64,000 nt of DNA from an uncultured Rhodoferax sp. (GTDB lineage Bacteria > Pseudomonadota > Gammaproteobacteria > Burkholderiales > Burkholderiaceae_C): NCBI RefSeq assembly GCF_946221635.1, contig NZ_CAMIHB010000007.1, positions 114,647 through 178,646 of the forward strand, read 5' to 3'. This document shows positions 41,173 to 50,251 of this stretch, in pieces. Within the stretch, counting starts at the first letter, position 1. The number at the start of each line of letters is the position of its first letter. A program made the translations under genes and the position numbers. The notes beneath the pieces were generated by a model. That model saw only the letters and a program-made list of their open reading frames with translations. It was not told the DNA's origin and made no database searches.

Positions 41173-41556
41173 TCAGGGCGGTGCCTGGCGCAGGCTGTCG
41201 TCCAGAAACTCGACGCCCCACACGGGGGGGGCGTCGCCGCGGGAGCGCCCCGGCGGCAGCTCGCCGCTCATGAACACCTTGACGATGGCGGCCCGCACCT
41301 CCTGTGCGTCCAGCAACTCTTCGTATGAGCCGTTGATACGCAAATACTCCCCCGTGGGGGAAATGGCCAGCAGGCCGTATTCCTGGCCCCAGCGCACCAC
41401 GCCAATCACCACATGCTGGTTCTTGGCAATTACAAAGGCCTTCACCGCATTGCGCCGCAGCGACACGGTCAGCACATCACGCTCCAGCCGCAACGCCAGG
41501 GGCGCACGCCGCGGGCGTGCCACGTCCTTGCGGTAGGCGCGCGCAGAACTGGCCAT
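41173..41556 (-). CDS. Hypothetical protein coupled to pepP
   Basis: A 127-residue protein of unknown family. The basic N-terminus (ARAYRKDVARPRRAPLALRL) leads into a compact alpha/beta segment (LTVSLRRNAVKAFVIAKNQHV, split as LTVSLRRNAVKAFV and IAKNQHV; GLLAISPTGEYLRINGSYEELL). No signal or membrane segment. Its ATG lies one base after the pepP stop on the same strand, so it is second in that operon. A FHA- or PilZ-like beta core is imaginable but not supported. Confidence 0.75.
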   Translation of the reverse strand: MASSARAYRKDVARPRRAPLALRLERDVLTVSLRRNAVKAFVIAKNQHVVIGVVRWGQEYGLLAISPTGEYLRINGSYEELLDAQEVRAAIVKVFMSGELPPGRSRGDAPPVWGVEFLDDSLRQAPP

Positions 41557-41557
41557 G

Positions 41558-42952
41558 TCAGTCCCGCATCAGCGCTTCAATGGCGTCGGGGTCCACCGGC
41601 ACACCGCGGCTGATGAGCTCGCAGCCGCTGTCGGTGACGATGGCGTCGTCCTCGATGCGAATGCCGATGTTGTGGAATTGCTCGGGCACGTCATCGGCCG
41701 GGCGCACATAGATGCCGGGCTCGATGGTCAGCACCATGCCGCTGCGCAGCAGTCGCGCCGGACGGTTGATGATCTCCGCGCCCGTGAGTGCGTCCTTGCG
41801 CACGCTGCCTTGGCCCAGCTCGCTGGGCTCGGTGTAGCTGCCGCAGTCGTGCACGTCCATGCCCAGCCAGTGGCCGGTGCGGTGCATGTAGAACTGGAAG
41901 TAGGCGCGGCTCTCGATCACATCGTCCAGGCCACCCACGGTGTTCCTGTCGAGCAGGCCCAGATCCAGCATGCCCTGCGCCAGCACCTTGACGGTGGCGT
42001 CGTGCGGGTCGGTGAAACGGGCGCCGGCTTGGGTGGCATTCACTGCAGCGACCTGGGAGGCCAGCACCAGGTCATAGAGCGCACGCTGTGGGCCGCTGAA
42101 TTTGCCGTTGGCGGGGAAGGTGCGCGTGATGTCGCTGGCGTAGCCGTCGAGCTCGCAGCCCGCGTCAATCAGCACCAGCTCGCCATCGCGCACGGCACCC
42201 GCGTCGGCACGGTAGTGCAGCACGCAGGCATTCGCTCCGGCGGCCACGATGGAGCCATAGGCCGGGTACTGCGAACCGTGCTGGCGGAACTCGTGCAGCA
42301 GCTCGGCGTCCAGGTGGTACTCGCGCACGTCCTGGCCCGCGCGCAGCATGCGCGCAGAGCGCTGCATGGCGCGGATATGGGCCTGCGCGCTGATTTGTGC
42401 GGCACGGCGCATGGTGTCCTGCTCGTAGGCGTCCTTGATGAGGCGCATCTCGTCGAGCGGGCCGCAGAGGTCACGCACCTGTTCGGGCGTCAGCGTGCCG
42501 TAGCGCACACGGGCGCGCAGGCCGCTGAGCCAGCCGTCCACGCGGCTTTCCAGGCCCTTGTGAGTGGCAAAGGGGTACCAGACGGCGTCAGCCCCGTCCA
42601 GCAGGGCGGGCATGCGCTGGTCCAGCTCGTCGACGGAGTAGGCCGCGTCCACGCCCAGTGCGGCCGGGGCGGCGTCGGGCCCCAGACGGAAGCCATCCCA
42701 GATTTCGCGCTCCAGGTCTTTGGGCTGGCAAAACAGCGTGGTCTTGCCCTCGCCCGTGACGACCAGCCAGGCCCTGGGTTCGGCAAAGCCGCTCAGGTAG
42801 TGGAAATAGCTGTCAAAGCGGAACAGGAAGTCCGAGTCGCGGTTGCGCTGCTGTTCCGGGGCCGTGGGCAGCACGGCCACACCGTGCTTGCCGATGCGGG
42901 CAGCCAGTGCCGCGCGACGCGCGGCGTAGTTGGCGGTAAGGGCTTGGGTCAT
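41558..42952 (-). CDS. pepP: Xaa-Pro aminopeptidase (aminopeptidase P)
   Basis: Removes N-terminal residues before proline. The 464-residue pita-bread enzyme has metal ligands in LIDAGCELDGYASDITRTF (two Asp), TGHWLGMDVHD (His), LTIEPGIY (Glu) and GIRIEDD (Glu). The N-terminal creatinase-like domain carries RNRDSDFLFRFDSYFHYLSGF, split here as RNRDSDFLFRF and DSYFHYLSGF. The start at 42952 gives MTQALTANYAARRAALAARI. Confidence 0.96.
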   Translation of the reverse strand: MTQALTANYAARRAALAARIGKHGVAVLPTAPEQQRNRDSDFLFRFDSYFHYLSGFAEPRAWLVVTGEGKTTLFCQPKDLEREIWDGFRLGPDAAPAALGVDAAYSVDELDQRMPALLDGADAVWYPFATHKGLESRVDGWLSGLRARVRYGTLTPEQVRDLCGPLDEMRLIKDAYEQDTMRRAAQISAQAHIRAMQRSARMLRAGQDVREYHLDAELLHEFRQHGSQYPAYGSIVAAGANACVLHYRADAGAVRDGELVLIDAGCELDGYASDITRTFPANGKFSGPQRALYDLVLASQVAAVNATQAGARFTDPHDATVKVLAQGMLDLGLLDRNTVGGLDDVIESRAYFQFYMHRTGHWLGMDVHDCGSYTEPSELGQGSVRKDALTGAEIINRPARLLRSGMVLTIEPGIYVRPADDVPEQFHNIGIRIEDDAIVTDSGCELISRGVPVDPDAIEALMRD

Positions 42953-43146
42953 GGGAGGGCAGTGTAAAGCCCCGTCCGTCGGGCTGTCATCCGGCTCCCG
43001 GTTGCCATGCCACGTCCAGGGGCAAAGTACTGCCGCCTGATACCCATGGTGGCACCCGCCGTGCGCACGCAGAAAGCCGATGTGTCCGTGGCCCGCGTCC
43101 ACCCACACTGGGCGGACAGGCATGTGCCTGTGCCATTTGGAGTGTT

Positions 43147-43608
43147 ATGCGAGTTCTGTCTTCTCGGGGTGTGGTGCGTGGTCTGGCGGGCCTGGTGGTA
43201 TGGGGCGCTGCCGTGGCGCTGACCGGGTGCTACGTGGTGCCGGTGAACCAGGCGCCAGCGTACGCGACGGTGCCTGCGGTGCTTGCGTCCCCTGCAGCTT
43301 CCGGCCCCATCACCTTCGCCGCACGCCTGTATCCGGCCAATGATCTGGCGCGGCGCTACGGCATGGTCAGCGCGGTGGTGACCAATGACCTGAATGGGCG
43401 GGGTACGTTCAGCACCGCGATCGACGGCGAGAGTTTCTCCGGCGAGGCCACCCGCAACAGCGCCGCTTCGCACGAGGGGATTGCCAATGGTGCGGGCAAC
43501 CGCGGCAGCTATCTGCAGTGCACCTACAAGATGAACAGCGCCACCCTGGGAAGCGGGACTTGCCGCCTCTCCAACGGCGCCCTGTTCACCATGCACGTGG
43601 GCAGCTAG
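43147..43608 (+). CDS. Putative lipoprotein, 153 aa
   Basis: A signal peptide with lipobox LTGC predicts lipidation at Cys28. The following residue is Tyr, not Asp, so outer-membrane sorting is expected. The mature part repeats Gly/Asn/Ser-rich beta-strand patterns (NGRGTFSTAIDGESFSGEATR, split as NGRGTFSTAI and DGESFSGEATR) and has two further Cys (LQCTYK, GTCRL) spaced for a disulfide. No family recognised. GGAG precedes the ATG. It is convergent with murU. Confidence 0.8.
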   Translation: MRVLSSRGVVRGLAGLVVWGAAVALTGCYVVPVNQAPAYATVPAVLASPAASGPITFAARLYPANDLARRYGMVSAVVTNDLNGRGTFSTAIDGESFSGEATRNSAASHEGIANGAGNRGSYLQCTYKMNSATLGSGTCRLSNGALFTMHVGS

Positions 43609-43625
43609 ATCGGCCAGGTCGCGGC

Positions 43626-44408
43626 TCAGGTGTTGAGCTCAGCCAGTCGCTGGGGCGTGCCCACATCGGTCCAGCGGCCGGTGTAGAGCGCGGCGCTGAT
43701 CCGGCCCTGGGCCATGGCCTTGCGCAGCAGTGGTGCCAGCGGGGCTTTGACGCCCTGCGGGTTGCCAGCGGGAATGTCGCACCAGGGGAGGGCAAACAGC
43801 GCATGGCGGAACAGCGCAAAGGTGCTGTAGGTGTAGCGCGGCGCGGTGCTGTCGGCCGGCGGGTCGGTGCACAGGCCGATGCCCTGGGCGTCCACCTGCA
43901 CCAGGCCAAAGTCTCCCTTGGGATGGTGCGCCGGGTTGGGCACCAGCCACAGGTGGGCCAGCATGCCGCTGGCAGCAAAACGGTCCAGCGCAGCTTGGGC
44001 GAATACAAAGTCGGGCGCATACACATCACCCGCCATGGACCAGAACACCGGTGCGAGCTGCGGCAGCGCGCGCGCAATGCCGCCTGCGGTCTCCAGCGCG
44101 CCACCGAAGTCACGGCCCTCGTGCGAGTAGTGCAAGGCAATGCGCTCTGTTTTTGATAGCTGCTCGCGCACATTCGACGGGGGCTGAAGGCCTAAAACAC
44201 TTCCAAATTGAGTCTCGATCTGTTCGCCCAGCCAGGCGGTGTTCACCACGGCCTGGGAAAAGCCACCATGGGCCAGCGCCTCCAGGTGGTACTGCATGAG
44301 CGGCTTGCCCTGCACCCGCAGCAGGGGTTTGGGGCAGGTATCGGTGAGCGGGCGCATACGCTCGCCGCGGCCGGCGGCCAGCACGATGGCGGAGGACAGG
44401 ATGGACAT
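43626..44408 (-). CDS. murU: N-acetylmuramate alpha-1-phosphate uridylyltransferase MurU
   Basis: Makes UDP-MurNAc from MurNAc-1-P, the step after AmgK in cell-wall recycling. The 260-residue nucleotidyltransferase opens IVLAAGRGERMRPLTDTCPK and has MAGDVYAPDF and GRWTDVGTPQRL. Residues about 67-87 (LGLQPPSNVREQLSKTERI) are encoded by repeat copy D and sit where relatives have a short loop before LHYSHEG. amgK is 16 kb away rather than adjacent. The start at 44408 gives MSILSSAIVLA. Confidence 0.92.
   Translation of the reverse strand: MSILSSAIVLAAGRGERMRPLTDTCPKPLLRVQGKPLMQYHLEALAHGGFSQAVVNTAWLGEQIETQFGSVLGLQPPSNVREQLSKTERIALHYSHEGRDFGGALETAGGIARALPQLAPVFWSMAGDVYAPDFVFAQAALDRFAASGMLAHLWLVPNPAHHPKGDFGLVQVDAQGIGLCTDPPADSTAPRYTYSTFALFRHALFALPWCDIPAGNPQGVKAPLAPLLRKAMAQGRISAALYTGRWTDVGTPQRLAELNT
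44148..44210 (+). repeat. Dispersed repeat copy D, in frame inside murU (antisense)
   Basis: GATAGCTGCTCGCGCA, a 9-base spacer and GGGGGCTGAAGGCC match copy B. murU is on the opposite strand, so its frame reads LQPPSNVREQLSKTER. Confidence 0.8.
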
Positions 44409-44449
44409 GGGCGCCGAGCATAGCCCAGGCCGGGCGCGGCGCGGGCGGC

Positions 44450-45700
44450 TCAGCCGCCCTTGCACCTGCGGGCCAGTTCCAGCGCGGCGTCCAGTTCCAT
44501 GGGGCGACCAAGGGCGAAGCCTTGGGCGAGTCGGACGTCGAGGGCGCGCAGGGTGGCGAGTTCCGCCTCGGTTTCCGCGCCTTCGGCAACCAGCAGGCCT
44601 CGGGTCGATTGGGCAAAGCGCACCAAGGCGGCCGCGAGTGCCTGGCGGCTGAAGTCGGTGTCAATGTCGCGCGTGATGCTGACATCGAGCTTGATGATGT
44701 CGGGTGCCAGGTTGAGGATGTGCTTGAAGCTGGCGTAGCCCGCCCCCGCATCGTCCACCGCCACGCGCAGGCCCGCACTGCGCAGTGGCCGGGTCATGAG
44801 GGCGACCTCCTGGTACTGTTCCACCTCTTCGTGCTCCGTCACTTCCAGCACCAGGCGGTGCAAGGGGTAGCGCAACAGCGTCTGTCCCAGTTCGGGGTCC
44901 AGGACGGTATTGGGGGAGGCGTTGACCGCCAGGTAGATGTCTGAGGGCAGGCGTTCCAGGGCCTGCAGGGCCAAGCGGATCGCGTGCAATTCCAGCGCGG
45001 AGCCCTGGTCGATGGTGGCAGCCTCGGCAAACCACTGGTCGGGCGGGCGTTGGGGGTCGCAGCGAAAACGTGACAGAGCCTCCAGGCCCACCACACGCAG
45101 CGGCTCCAGGTTGAAGACCGGTTGGAACAGGATGTGCAACTGGCCCGGCAGCATGGCCCGCTCCAGGTTCTGGTCCAGCCGGCGCCGCTCCTGCTGCTGT
45201 TGCAGTTCGGATTCCACCTGGTCGGCCACCAGTTCCGAGAACACGCGCAGCATGGCCAGATCCCGCGGGGTGAGGCTGGGGTCCGCCTGGCGGCTGAAGC
45301 AACACAGGGTGCCGAAGACACTGCCGTCCTTGAGACGGATCGGTACGCTCATATGGGCCCGCACTGGCATGCGCAGCGTGGCGTCCAGGCCCAGTGCCGT
45401 TTCATTGAGGCAGGCGTCCACCATGAGTTCGGGCAGCCGGCCGTCCACCACGTGTTTGCAGTAGCTTTCCATCAGGGGGTCGGAGTCACCCACGCGGATG
45501 ATGGCCTCCTGGTCTGCCGAATCCACATAGCGGAAGAAACGCCGGTCGTCCGCAAACTCTGAGATAAAGGCGACTTCCATGCCCAGATGGGTACGGATGG
45601 CATTGAGGCCGCGCGAGATGGTTTCGGATGCGCCCTGGCGCGGCACGCCACGTTGCCGCTCGGCCATGCGCATGAGCGCGCGTTCCAAGGTGGTTTTCAT
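44450..45700 (-). CDS. GAF-EAL protein, probable c-di-GMP phosphodiesterase
   Basis: A 416-residue soluble protein. A GAF domain (about 30-165) has MEVAFISEFADDRRFFRYVD and HMSVPIRLKDGSVFGTLCCFS, split as HMSVPIRLKDG and SVFGTLCCFS. A glutamine-rich coil (QQQQERRRLDQ) links to an EAL domain. EAL motifs are GLEALSRF, VNASP, LEVTEHE, VDDAGAGYASF, IIKLDVSI and LAQGFALGRP; catalytic Glu, Asn, Asp-Asp and Lys positions are present. No GGDEF domain. The start at 45700 avoids a low-quality N-terminal extension. Confidence 0.92.
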   Translation of the reverse strand: MKTTLERALMRMAERQRGVPRQGASETISRGLNAIRTHLGMEVAFISEFADDRRFFRYVDSADQEAIIRVGDSDPLMESYCKHVVDGRLPELMVDACLNETALGLDATLRMPVRAHMSVPIRLKDGSVFGTLCCFSRQADPSLTPRDLAMLRVFSELVADQVESELQQQQERRRLDQNLERAMLPGQLHILFQPVFNLEPLRVVGLEALSRFRCDPQRPPDQWFAEAATIDQGSALELHAIRLALQALERLPSDIYLAVNASPNTVLDPELGQTLLRYPLHRLVLEVTEHEEVEQYQEVALMTRPLRSAGLRVAVDDAGAGYASFKHILNLAPDIIKLDVSITRDIDTDFSRQALAAALVRFAQSTRGLLVAEGAETEAELATLRALDVRLAQGFALGRPMELDAALELARRCKGG

Positions 45701-45859
45701 GCGGATTCCCTGTCCAGCCGCGGCCCAAGAACCCCGCCGCGAAGGGGATGCGGTGCATGGTGCCATAGCCGCCCGCATTTGCAAATCAGCACGGCCGCAG
45801 CCCCCTGGCGCAAGAAGCCATCCTGTGTATCATGCGCCGACCACTAACGGGAGCGCACC

Positions 45860-46900
45860 ATGGGACTGATGGACTTCATCAAGAAACAGTTTATTGACGT
45901 CATTCAATGGACCGAAGAAGACGACGGCACGCTGGCCTGGCGCTTCCCCATGGCGGGCATGGAAATCCAGAACGGCGGCACGCTCATCGTGCGCGAGTCC
46001 CAGATGGCGGTGTTCGTCAACGAAGGCAAGGTGGCCGACGTGTTCGGCCCCGGCACCTACAAGCTCACCACGCAGACCCTGCCGGTGCTGACCTACCTGA
46101 AGAACTGGGACAAGCTCTTCGAATCCCCCTTCAAGAGCGATGTGTACTTCTTCAGCACCCGCCAGCAGATCGACCAGAAGTGGGGCACGCCCCAGCCCAT
46201 CACCATCCGCGACGCCGATTTCGGTGCTGTGCGCCTGCGCGCCTTCGGCAACTACAACTTCCGCATTGCCGACCCCAAGCTCTTCCACACCGAGATCTCG
46301 GGCACCCGCGACGCCTACACCACGGCCGACATCGACGGCCAGCTGCGCGGCCTGGTGTTGCAGAACATCAGCAACGCGGTCGCCAGCAGCGGCATCGCCT
46401 TTCTGGATCTGGCGGCCAACCAGCTGAGTTTTGCGCAGGCGCTGACACGCCAGCTGGCGCCCGAGTTCGAGAAGATCGGCCTCAAGCTCGAAGGCATGAC
46501 GGTGCAGAACGTCTCGCTGCCCGAGGAGCTGCAGAAGATCCTGGACCAGAAGATCGGCATGGGCATGGTCGGCAACGACATGGGCAAGTTCATGCAGTAC
46601 CAGACCGCGCAGGCCATTCCCAAGTTCGCCGATGGCGCCAGTGCAGGTGGCGGCGTGGCGGGTGATGCCATGGGCCTGGGCGCCGGAGTGGCGCTGGGCC
46701 AGGTGCTGGCGCAAAACCTCGCCAGCGGATTGCAGGGGCAGGCCGCGCCTGCCGCTGCGGCAGTGGCTGGTGCTGCGGGTGTGAAGCCCGAAGACGTGAT
46801 GGCCACTCTGGAAAAGCTCGGTGAGCTCAAGTCCAAGGGCATCCTGACGCAGGAAGAGTTCGACGCCAAGAAGGCAGAACTGCTCAAGAAACTGGTCTAG
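45860..46900 (+). CDS. SPFH-domain protein with C-terminal SHOCT (YdjI/virion core-like)
   Basis: A 346-residue membrane-associated scaffold-type protein. An SPFH/band-7-like domain (about 30-235) contains GTLIVRESQMAVFVNEGKVAD, split as GTLIVRESQMAVF and VNEGKVAD, FGPGTYKL and VQNVSLPEELQ. A low-complexity Ala/Gly linker follows, then a SHOCT motif (about 315-345, LGELKSKGILTQEEFDAKK). There is no clear signal or membrane segment. It heads a plus-strand series with DUF4178, DUF350 and spermidine synthase genes. GGGAG precedes the ATG. Confidence 0.87.
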   Translation: MGLMDFIKKQFIDVIQWTEEDDGTLAWRFPMAGMEIQNGGTLIVRESQMAVFVNEGKVADVFGPGTYKLTTQTLPVLTYLKNWDKLFESPFKSDVYFFSTRQQIDQKWGTPQPITIRDADFGAVRLRAFGNYNFRIADPKLFHTEISGTRDAYTTADIDGQLRGLVLQNISNAVASSGIAFLDLAANQLSFAQALTRQLAPEFEKIGLKLEGMTVQNVSLPEELQKILDQKIGMGMVGNDMGKFMQYQTAQAIPKFADGASAGGGVAGDAMGLGAGVALGQVLAQNLASGLQGQAAPAAAAVAGAAGVKPEDVMATLEKLGELKSKGILTQEEFDAKKAELLKKLV

Positions 46901-46912
46901 ACCGCCCAGAGC

Positions 46913-48439
46913 ATGGCGGCAGACACCCCGCAGCGCGCCTACCAGGCCCCGTGCCCGGGCTGTGGCGCGCCCGTCCATTTCCAAAGTGCGCAGAGCACGC
47001 ACGCCATCTGCGGCTACTGCCAGAGCATGGTGGTGCGCAATGGTGAGGTGCTCTCGCGCATTGGCAAGATGGCCGAGCTGTTCGACGACCACAGTCTGCT
47101 GCAGCTGGGCGCCAGCGGCAGCTGGAACGGCCAGGGTTTCACGCTGCTGGGCCGCCTGCAATACAAGTATGGGGAAGGTACCTGGACCGAATGGCATGCG
47201 CTGCTGGCCGATGGCAGCAGCGCCTTCCTCAGTGAGGACAACGGCGCCTACGTCTTCACCACCGCGCAGCCGGTGCAGCGCGACATGCCTGCGGCCGAGC
47301 GTTTCCGCGTGGGCGCCACCACGGCCATCAACGGCAAGCCCTTCACCGTCGCCTCCAACCAGCAGGTTGCGCTGATTGCCGCGCAGGGCGAGCTGCCCCG
47401 CCTGCCCGAACTGGGCCACAGCTTTGCCATGGTGGAGCTGCGCAGCCAGGCGGCCGACGCCAAGAGCACGGGCGAAGTGCTCAGCGTGGACTACAGCACG
47501 CAGCCGCCCGGCGTGAGCATGGGCCGTGCGGTGCTGCTCGACGACCTGAAGCTCACAGGCCTCAAGGACACCTCGGCCAAGGAAGAAAAAGGCCGGCAGT
47601 TCAGCTGCCCCAACTGCGGTGCCACGTTGGAGGCGCTGCTGCCCACCACCAAGAGCATGAGTTGCAAGTCCTGCAACAGCCTCATCGACCTGTCGCAGGG
47701 GGTGGGCGGGGAGCTCAAGCACGCGGTGCAGGATGAACCGATCCAGCCCCTGATTCCGCTGGGCACCACGGGTACGCTGCAGGGTGCGCAGTGGCAGGTG
47801 GTGGGTTTCCAGCACCGCATGGGTACCGAGCCGTCCGACCCTGACGAGCACTTCGGCTGGGAAGAGTACCTGCTCTACAACGCCAAGCGCGGCTTCATCT
47901 TCCTCGTGGACTCCTCCGAAGGCTGGAGTGTGGTGCGGCCTGCGACGGGATCGCCCAAACTCAGCAGCAATGAAAGCAGTGCCACCTACCTGGGCACCAG
48001 TTACCAGCTCAAGGAACGCTACACGGCCACCACCAACTATGTGGTGGGCGAGTTCTACTGGCAGGTGCGGCGCGACCAGACCACCGAAAATCGTGACTAC
48101 CGCAGCGGCAAGAACGTGCTCTCGGCCGAGCAATCGCCCCAGGAGCTGACCTGGTCCGTGGGCAGCGACATCGACAGCGCCACCGTCGCCCAGGCCTTCA
48201 AGCTGCAGGACCAGAAAGACCTGCTCAAGCGCACGGATGTGGGGCCGCTATCGGGCAGCTCCGGCAATCCCTTCATGCAGCAGAACTTCTGGTGGTTTGT
48301 CGTGATCGTGCTGGTGTTCTTCGCGATGTCGCGTTGCTCGTCCGACTGCGACCCGAACGTGGAGAACTGCACCAGCAGCAGCTACCGTTCCTCCGGTGGC
48401 TCGTATGGCGGCTTTTCGTCGGGTGGCGGGCACAAGTAA
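46913..48439 (+). CDS. DUF4178 domain protein with two zinc ribbons
   Basis: A 508-residue protein. Zinc ribbon 1 has Cys14, 17, 33 and 36 (CPGCGAP, CGYC). A first DUF4178-like beta domain (about 60-170) starts LGASGSWNGQGFTLLGRLQY, a second zinc ribbon has CPNCGA and CKSCNS near residue 228-250, and another DUF4178 domain (about 275-420) has WEEYLLYNAKRGFIFLVDS. A membrane segment (about 455-472, FWWFVVIVLVFFAM) is followed by a Ser/Gly tail. It sits 12 bases after the SPFH gene. Function unknown. Confidence 0.88.
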   Translation: MAADTPQRAYQAPCPGCGAPVHFQSAQSTHAICGYCQSMVVRNGEVLSRIGKMAELFDDHSLLQLGASGSWNGQGFTLLGRLQYKYGEGTWTEWHALLADGSSAFLSEDNGAYVFTTAQPVQRDMPAAERFRVGATTAINGKPFTVASNQQVALIAAQGELPRLPELGHSFAMVELRSQAADAKSTGEVLSVDYSTQPPGVSMGRAVLLDDLKLTGLKDTSAKEEKGRQFSCPNCGATLEALLPTTKSMSCKSCNSLIDLSQGVGGELKHAVQDEPIQPLIPLGTTGTLQGAQWQVVGFQHRMGTEPSDPDEHFGWEEYLLYNAKRGFIFLVDSSEGWSVVRPATGSPKLSSNESSATYLGTSYQLKERYTATTNYVVGEFYWQVRRDQTTENRDYRSGKNVLSAEQSPQELTWSVGSDIDSATVAQAFKLQDQKDLLKRTDVGPLSGSSGNPFMQQNFWWFVVIVLVFFAMSRCSSDCDPNVENCTSSSYRSSGGSYGGFSSGGGHK

Positions 48440-48467
48440 ACCTTTTGAATTTTGCAAGGAGAAGACC

Positions 48468-48680
48468 ATGGAATGGCTGAAACCGGATGTGGTGTTGGGC
48501 TCGGTGCTGTATGCCGTGGTGGGGGTGCTGGTCTTCTGGATCTGCTTCCTCATCATTGACAAGATCACGCCCTACAACCTGTGGCTGGAGATCGTGGAGA
48601 AGCAGAACAAGGCGCTGGCCCTGGTGGTGGCCGCCATGTCGCTGGGCATCTGCATCATCGTGGCGGCCGCGATTCATTGA
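48468..48680 (+). CDS. DUF350 membrane protein
   Basis: A 70-residue protein with two membrane helices (about 10-32 and 47-69). The loop carries DKITPYNLWLEI, typical of a single DUF350 repeat; E. coli YjfL has two repeats. AAGGAG precedes the ATG at 48468, which fixes the start. DUF350 genes recur next to spermidine synthase and PspA-type genes. Its stop overlaps the TTG of the next gene. Confidence 0.85.
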   Translation: MEWLKPDVVLGSVLYAVVGVLVFWICFLIIDKITPYNLWLEIVEKQNKALALVVAAMSLGICIIVAAAIH

Positions 48681-50251
48681 AGACCGATGTTTTGAAGCCG
48701 CCGGCGCAGCACGCCGGGCCGCGCCCGGTCGAGGTCGCGCTGCTGGCCTCGGTATTCGTGGTGGCCGCTTGCGGCCTGGTCTATGAACTCGCTGCCGGTG
48801 CCCTGGCGTCCTATCTGCTGGGCGATTCGGTGCTGCAGTTCAGCACCGTCATCGGGGCCTATCTGTTTGCCATGGGCATAGGTTCCTGGTTGTCGCGCTT
48901 CTTCGAGCGCCAGCTGCCGGCCCACTTCTTGCGCATCGAACTGATGGTAGCCCTTGTCGGTGGTGCGCTGCCAGCTACGCTTTTCATAGCGCATGCCTGG
49001 TTACCAGGCGCCTTTCGCTTTGTGCTTTACGTGCTGGTGCTGCTGGTGGGCATGCTGGTGGGGCTGGAGATTCCACTGGTCATGCGCATCCTCAAGCGCA
49101 ATGTGGCGCTCAAGGACCTGGTCTCGCAGGTGCTCACCTTTGATTACCTGGGCGCACTCGTGGTGTCCATCGCCTTCCCCTTGCTGCTGGTGCCCAAGCT
49201 GGGGCTGGTGCGTACCGGCCTGCTGTTCGGACTCATGAATGCGGCCGTGGCCGTGTGGGCGCTGTGGCTGTTCCGGCACGCGTTGCGCCGCTTTGCCGCC
49301 CACGCCTGGGCCTGCGTGGCCACGCTGGCGGCGTTGGGCGCGGGCATGGCGGTGGCCGATCACATCACCACCTGGGCCGAGGACAAGCTCTACCAGGACA
49401 AGGTGGTCATTGCCCAGACCACGCCCTACCAGCGTATCGTGGTCACGCACGCGCCGGGCGAAGGCCGCGTGGGCTACCGCCTCTTTCTCAATGGCAACCT
49501 GCAGTTCGCCCAGCGCGACGAATACCGCTACCACGAGGCCCTGGTGCACCCGGCCATGGCCGCCTTCTCGGCCACCGGTGCTGCACCCAAGAAGGTCGCG
49601 GTGCTGGGCGGCGGCGACGGCATGGCGGTGCGCGAAATCCTGAAGTATTCCGGCGTGGAGCAGGTCACCCTGGTGGAGCTGGACCCGGCCATGACCACGC
49701 TGTTCCGCAGCACGCCCGAGCTGGTGGCGCTCAATGGCGGCTCGCTGCAATCGCCCAAGGTGCAGGTTGTCAACACCGACGCCTTCACCTGGCTGCAGGG
49801 CACCGACGCGGTGTTCGACGTCATCGTGGTGGACTTTCCCGACCCCACCAACTTCGCCGTCGGCAAACTCTTTACCAGCGCCTTCTATGCATTGCTGGAC
49901 CAGCACCTGGCGGCCGGCGGCTACGCGGTGGTGCAGACCACCTCGCCGTTGATTGCGCGCAAGAGTTTCTGGACCGTAGTCACCACCATCGAATCGGTGG
50001 GCCTGACGGCCACGCCCTACCATGCCCACGTGCCCAGCTTTGGCGAATGGGGCTTTGTGCTGGCCAGCCGCCGTCCTTGGCGCATGCCCACCGCGCTACC
50101 CGCCGGCCTGCGCTTCCTCAATGTGCCCAGCCTGCCCCTGCTGTTCGAGTTTCCGCAGGACATGGGCCGCGTGCCCACCGAGGTGAACCGGCTGTCCAAC
50201 CAGGTGCTGGTGACGACCTATGAAGAGGAATGGGGGCGCGTGGCGAAATGA
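48677..50251 (+). CDS. Membrane-fused polyamine aminopropyltransferase (spermidine synthase type)
   Basis: A 524-residue fusion. Residues about 15-230 form seven or so membrane helices (opening LLASVFVVAACGLVYELAAG). Residues about 245-510 are a spermidine-synthase domain with SAM loop GGGDG at 311-315, VELDPAM and the catalytic VVDFPDPTN. This is the PRK03612-type architecture. The start is TTG 48677 overlapping the DUF350 stop (TTGA). Residues about 99-109 are encoded by a repeat-like segment. Decarboxylated SAM could come from the SAM decarboxylase at 54402-54785. Confidence 0.9.
   Translation: MKTDVLKPPAQHAGPRPVEVALLASVFVVAACGLVYELAAGALASYLLGDSVLQFSTVIGAYLFAMGIGSWLSRFFERQLPAHFLRIELMVALVGGALPATLFIAHAWLPGAFRFVLYVLVLLVGMLVGLEIPLVMRILKRNVALKDLVSQVLTFDYLGALVVSIAFPLLLVPKLGLVRTGLLFGLMNAAVAVWALWLFRHALRRFAAHAWACVATLAALGAGMAVADHITTWAEDKLYQDKVVIAQTTPYQRIVVTHAPGEGRVGYRLFLNGNLQFAQRDEYRYHEALVHPAMAAFSATGAAPKKVAVLGGGDGMAVREILKYSGVEQVTLVELDPAMTTLFRSTPELVALNGGSLQSPKVQVVNTDAFTWLQGTDAVFDVIVVDFPDPTNFAVGKLFTSAFYALLDQHLAAGGYAVVQTTSPLIARKSFWTVVTTIESVGLTATPYHAHVPSFGEWGFVLASRRPWRMPTALPAGLRFLNVPSLPLLFEFPQDMGRVPTEVNRLSNQVLVTTYEEEWGRVAK
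48971..49000 (+). repeat. Dispersed repeat copy H (short), in frame inside spermidine synthase gene
   Basis: CCAGCTACGCTTTTCATAGC then GCATGCCTGG is nearly the same as the copy at 51021. It encodes ATLFIAHAWLP in the membrane domain. Confidence 0.5.

Noticed and set aside
45830..48133. 767-codon minus-strand frame opposite the SPFH and DUF4178 genes
   Set aside because: The plus-strand products have clear domains, zinc ribbons and ribosome sites; the minus frame is a composition shadow.
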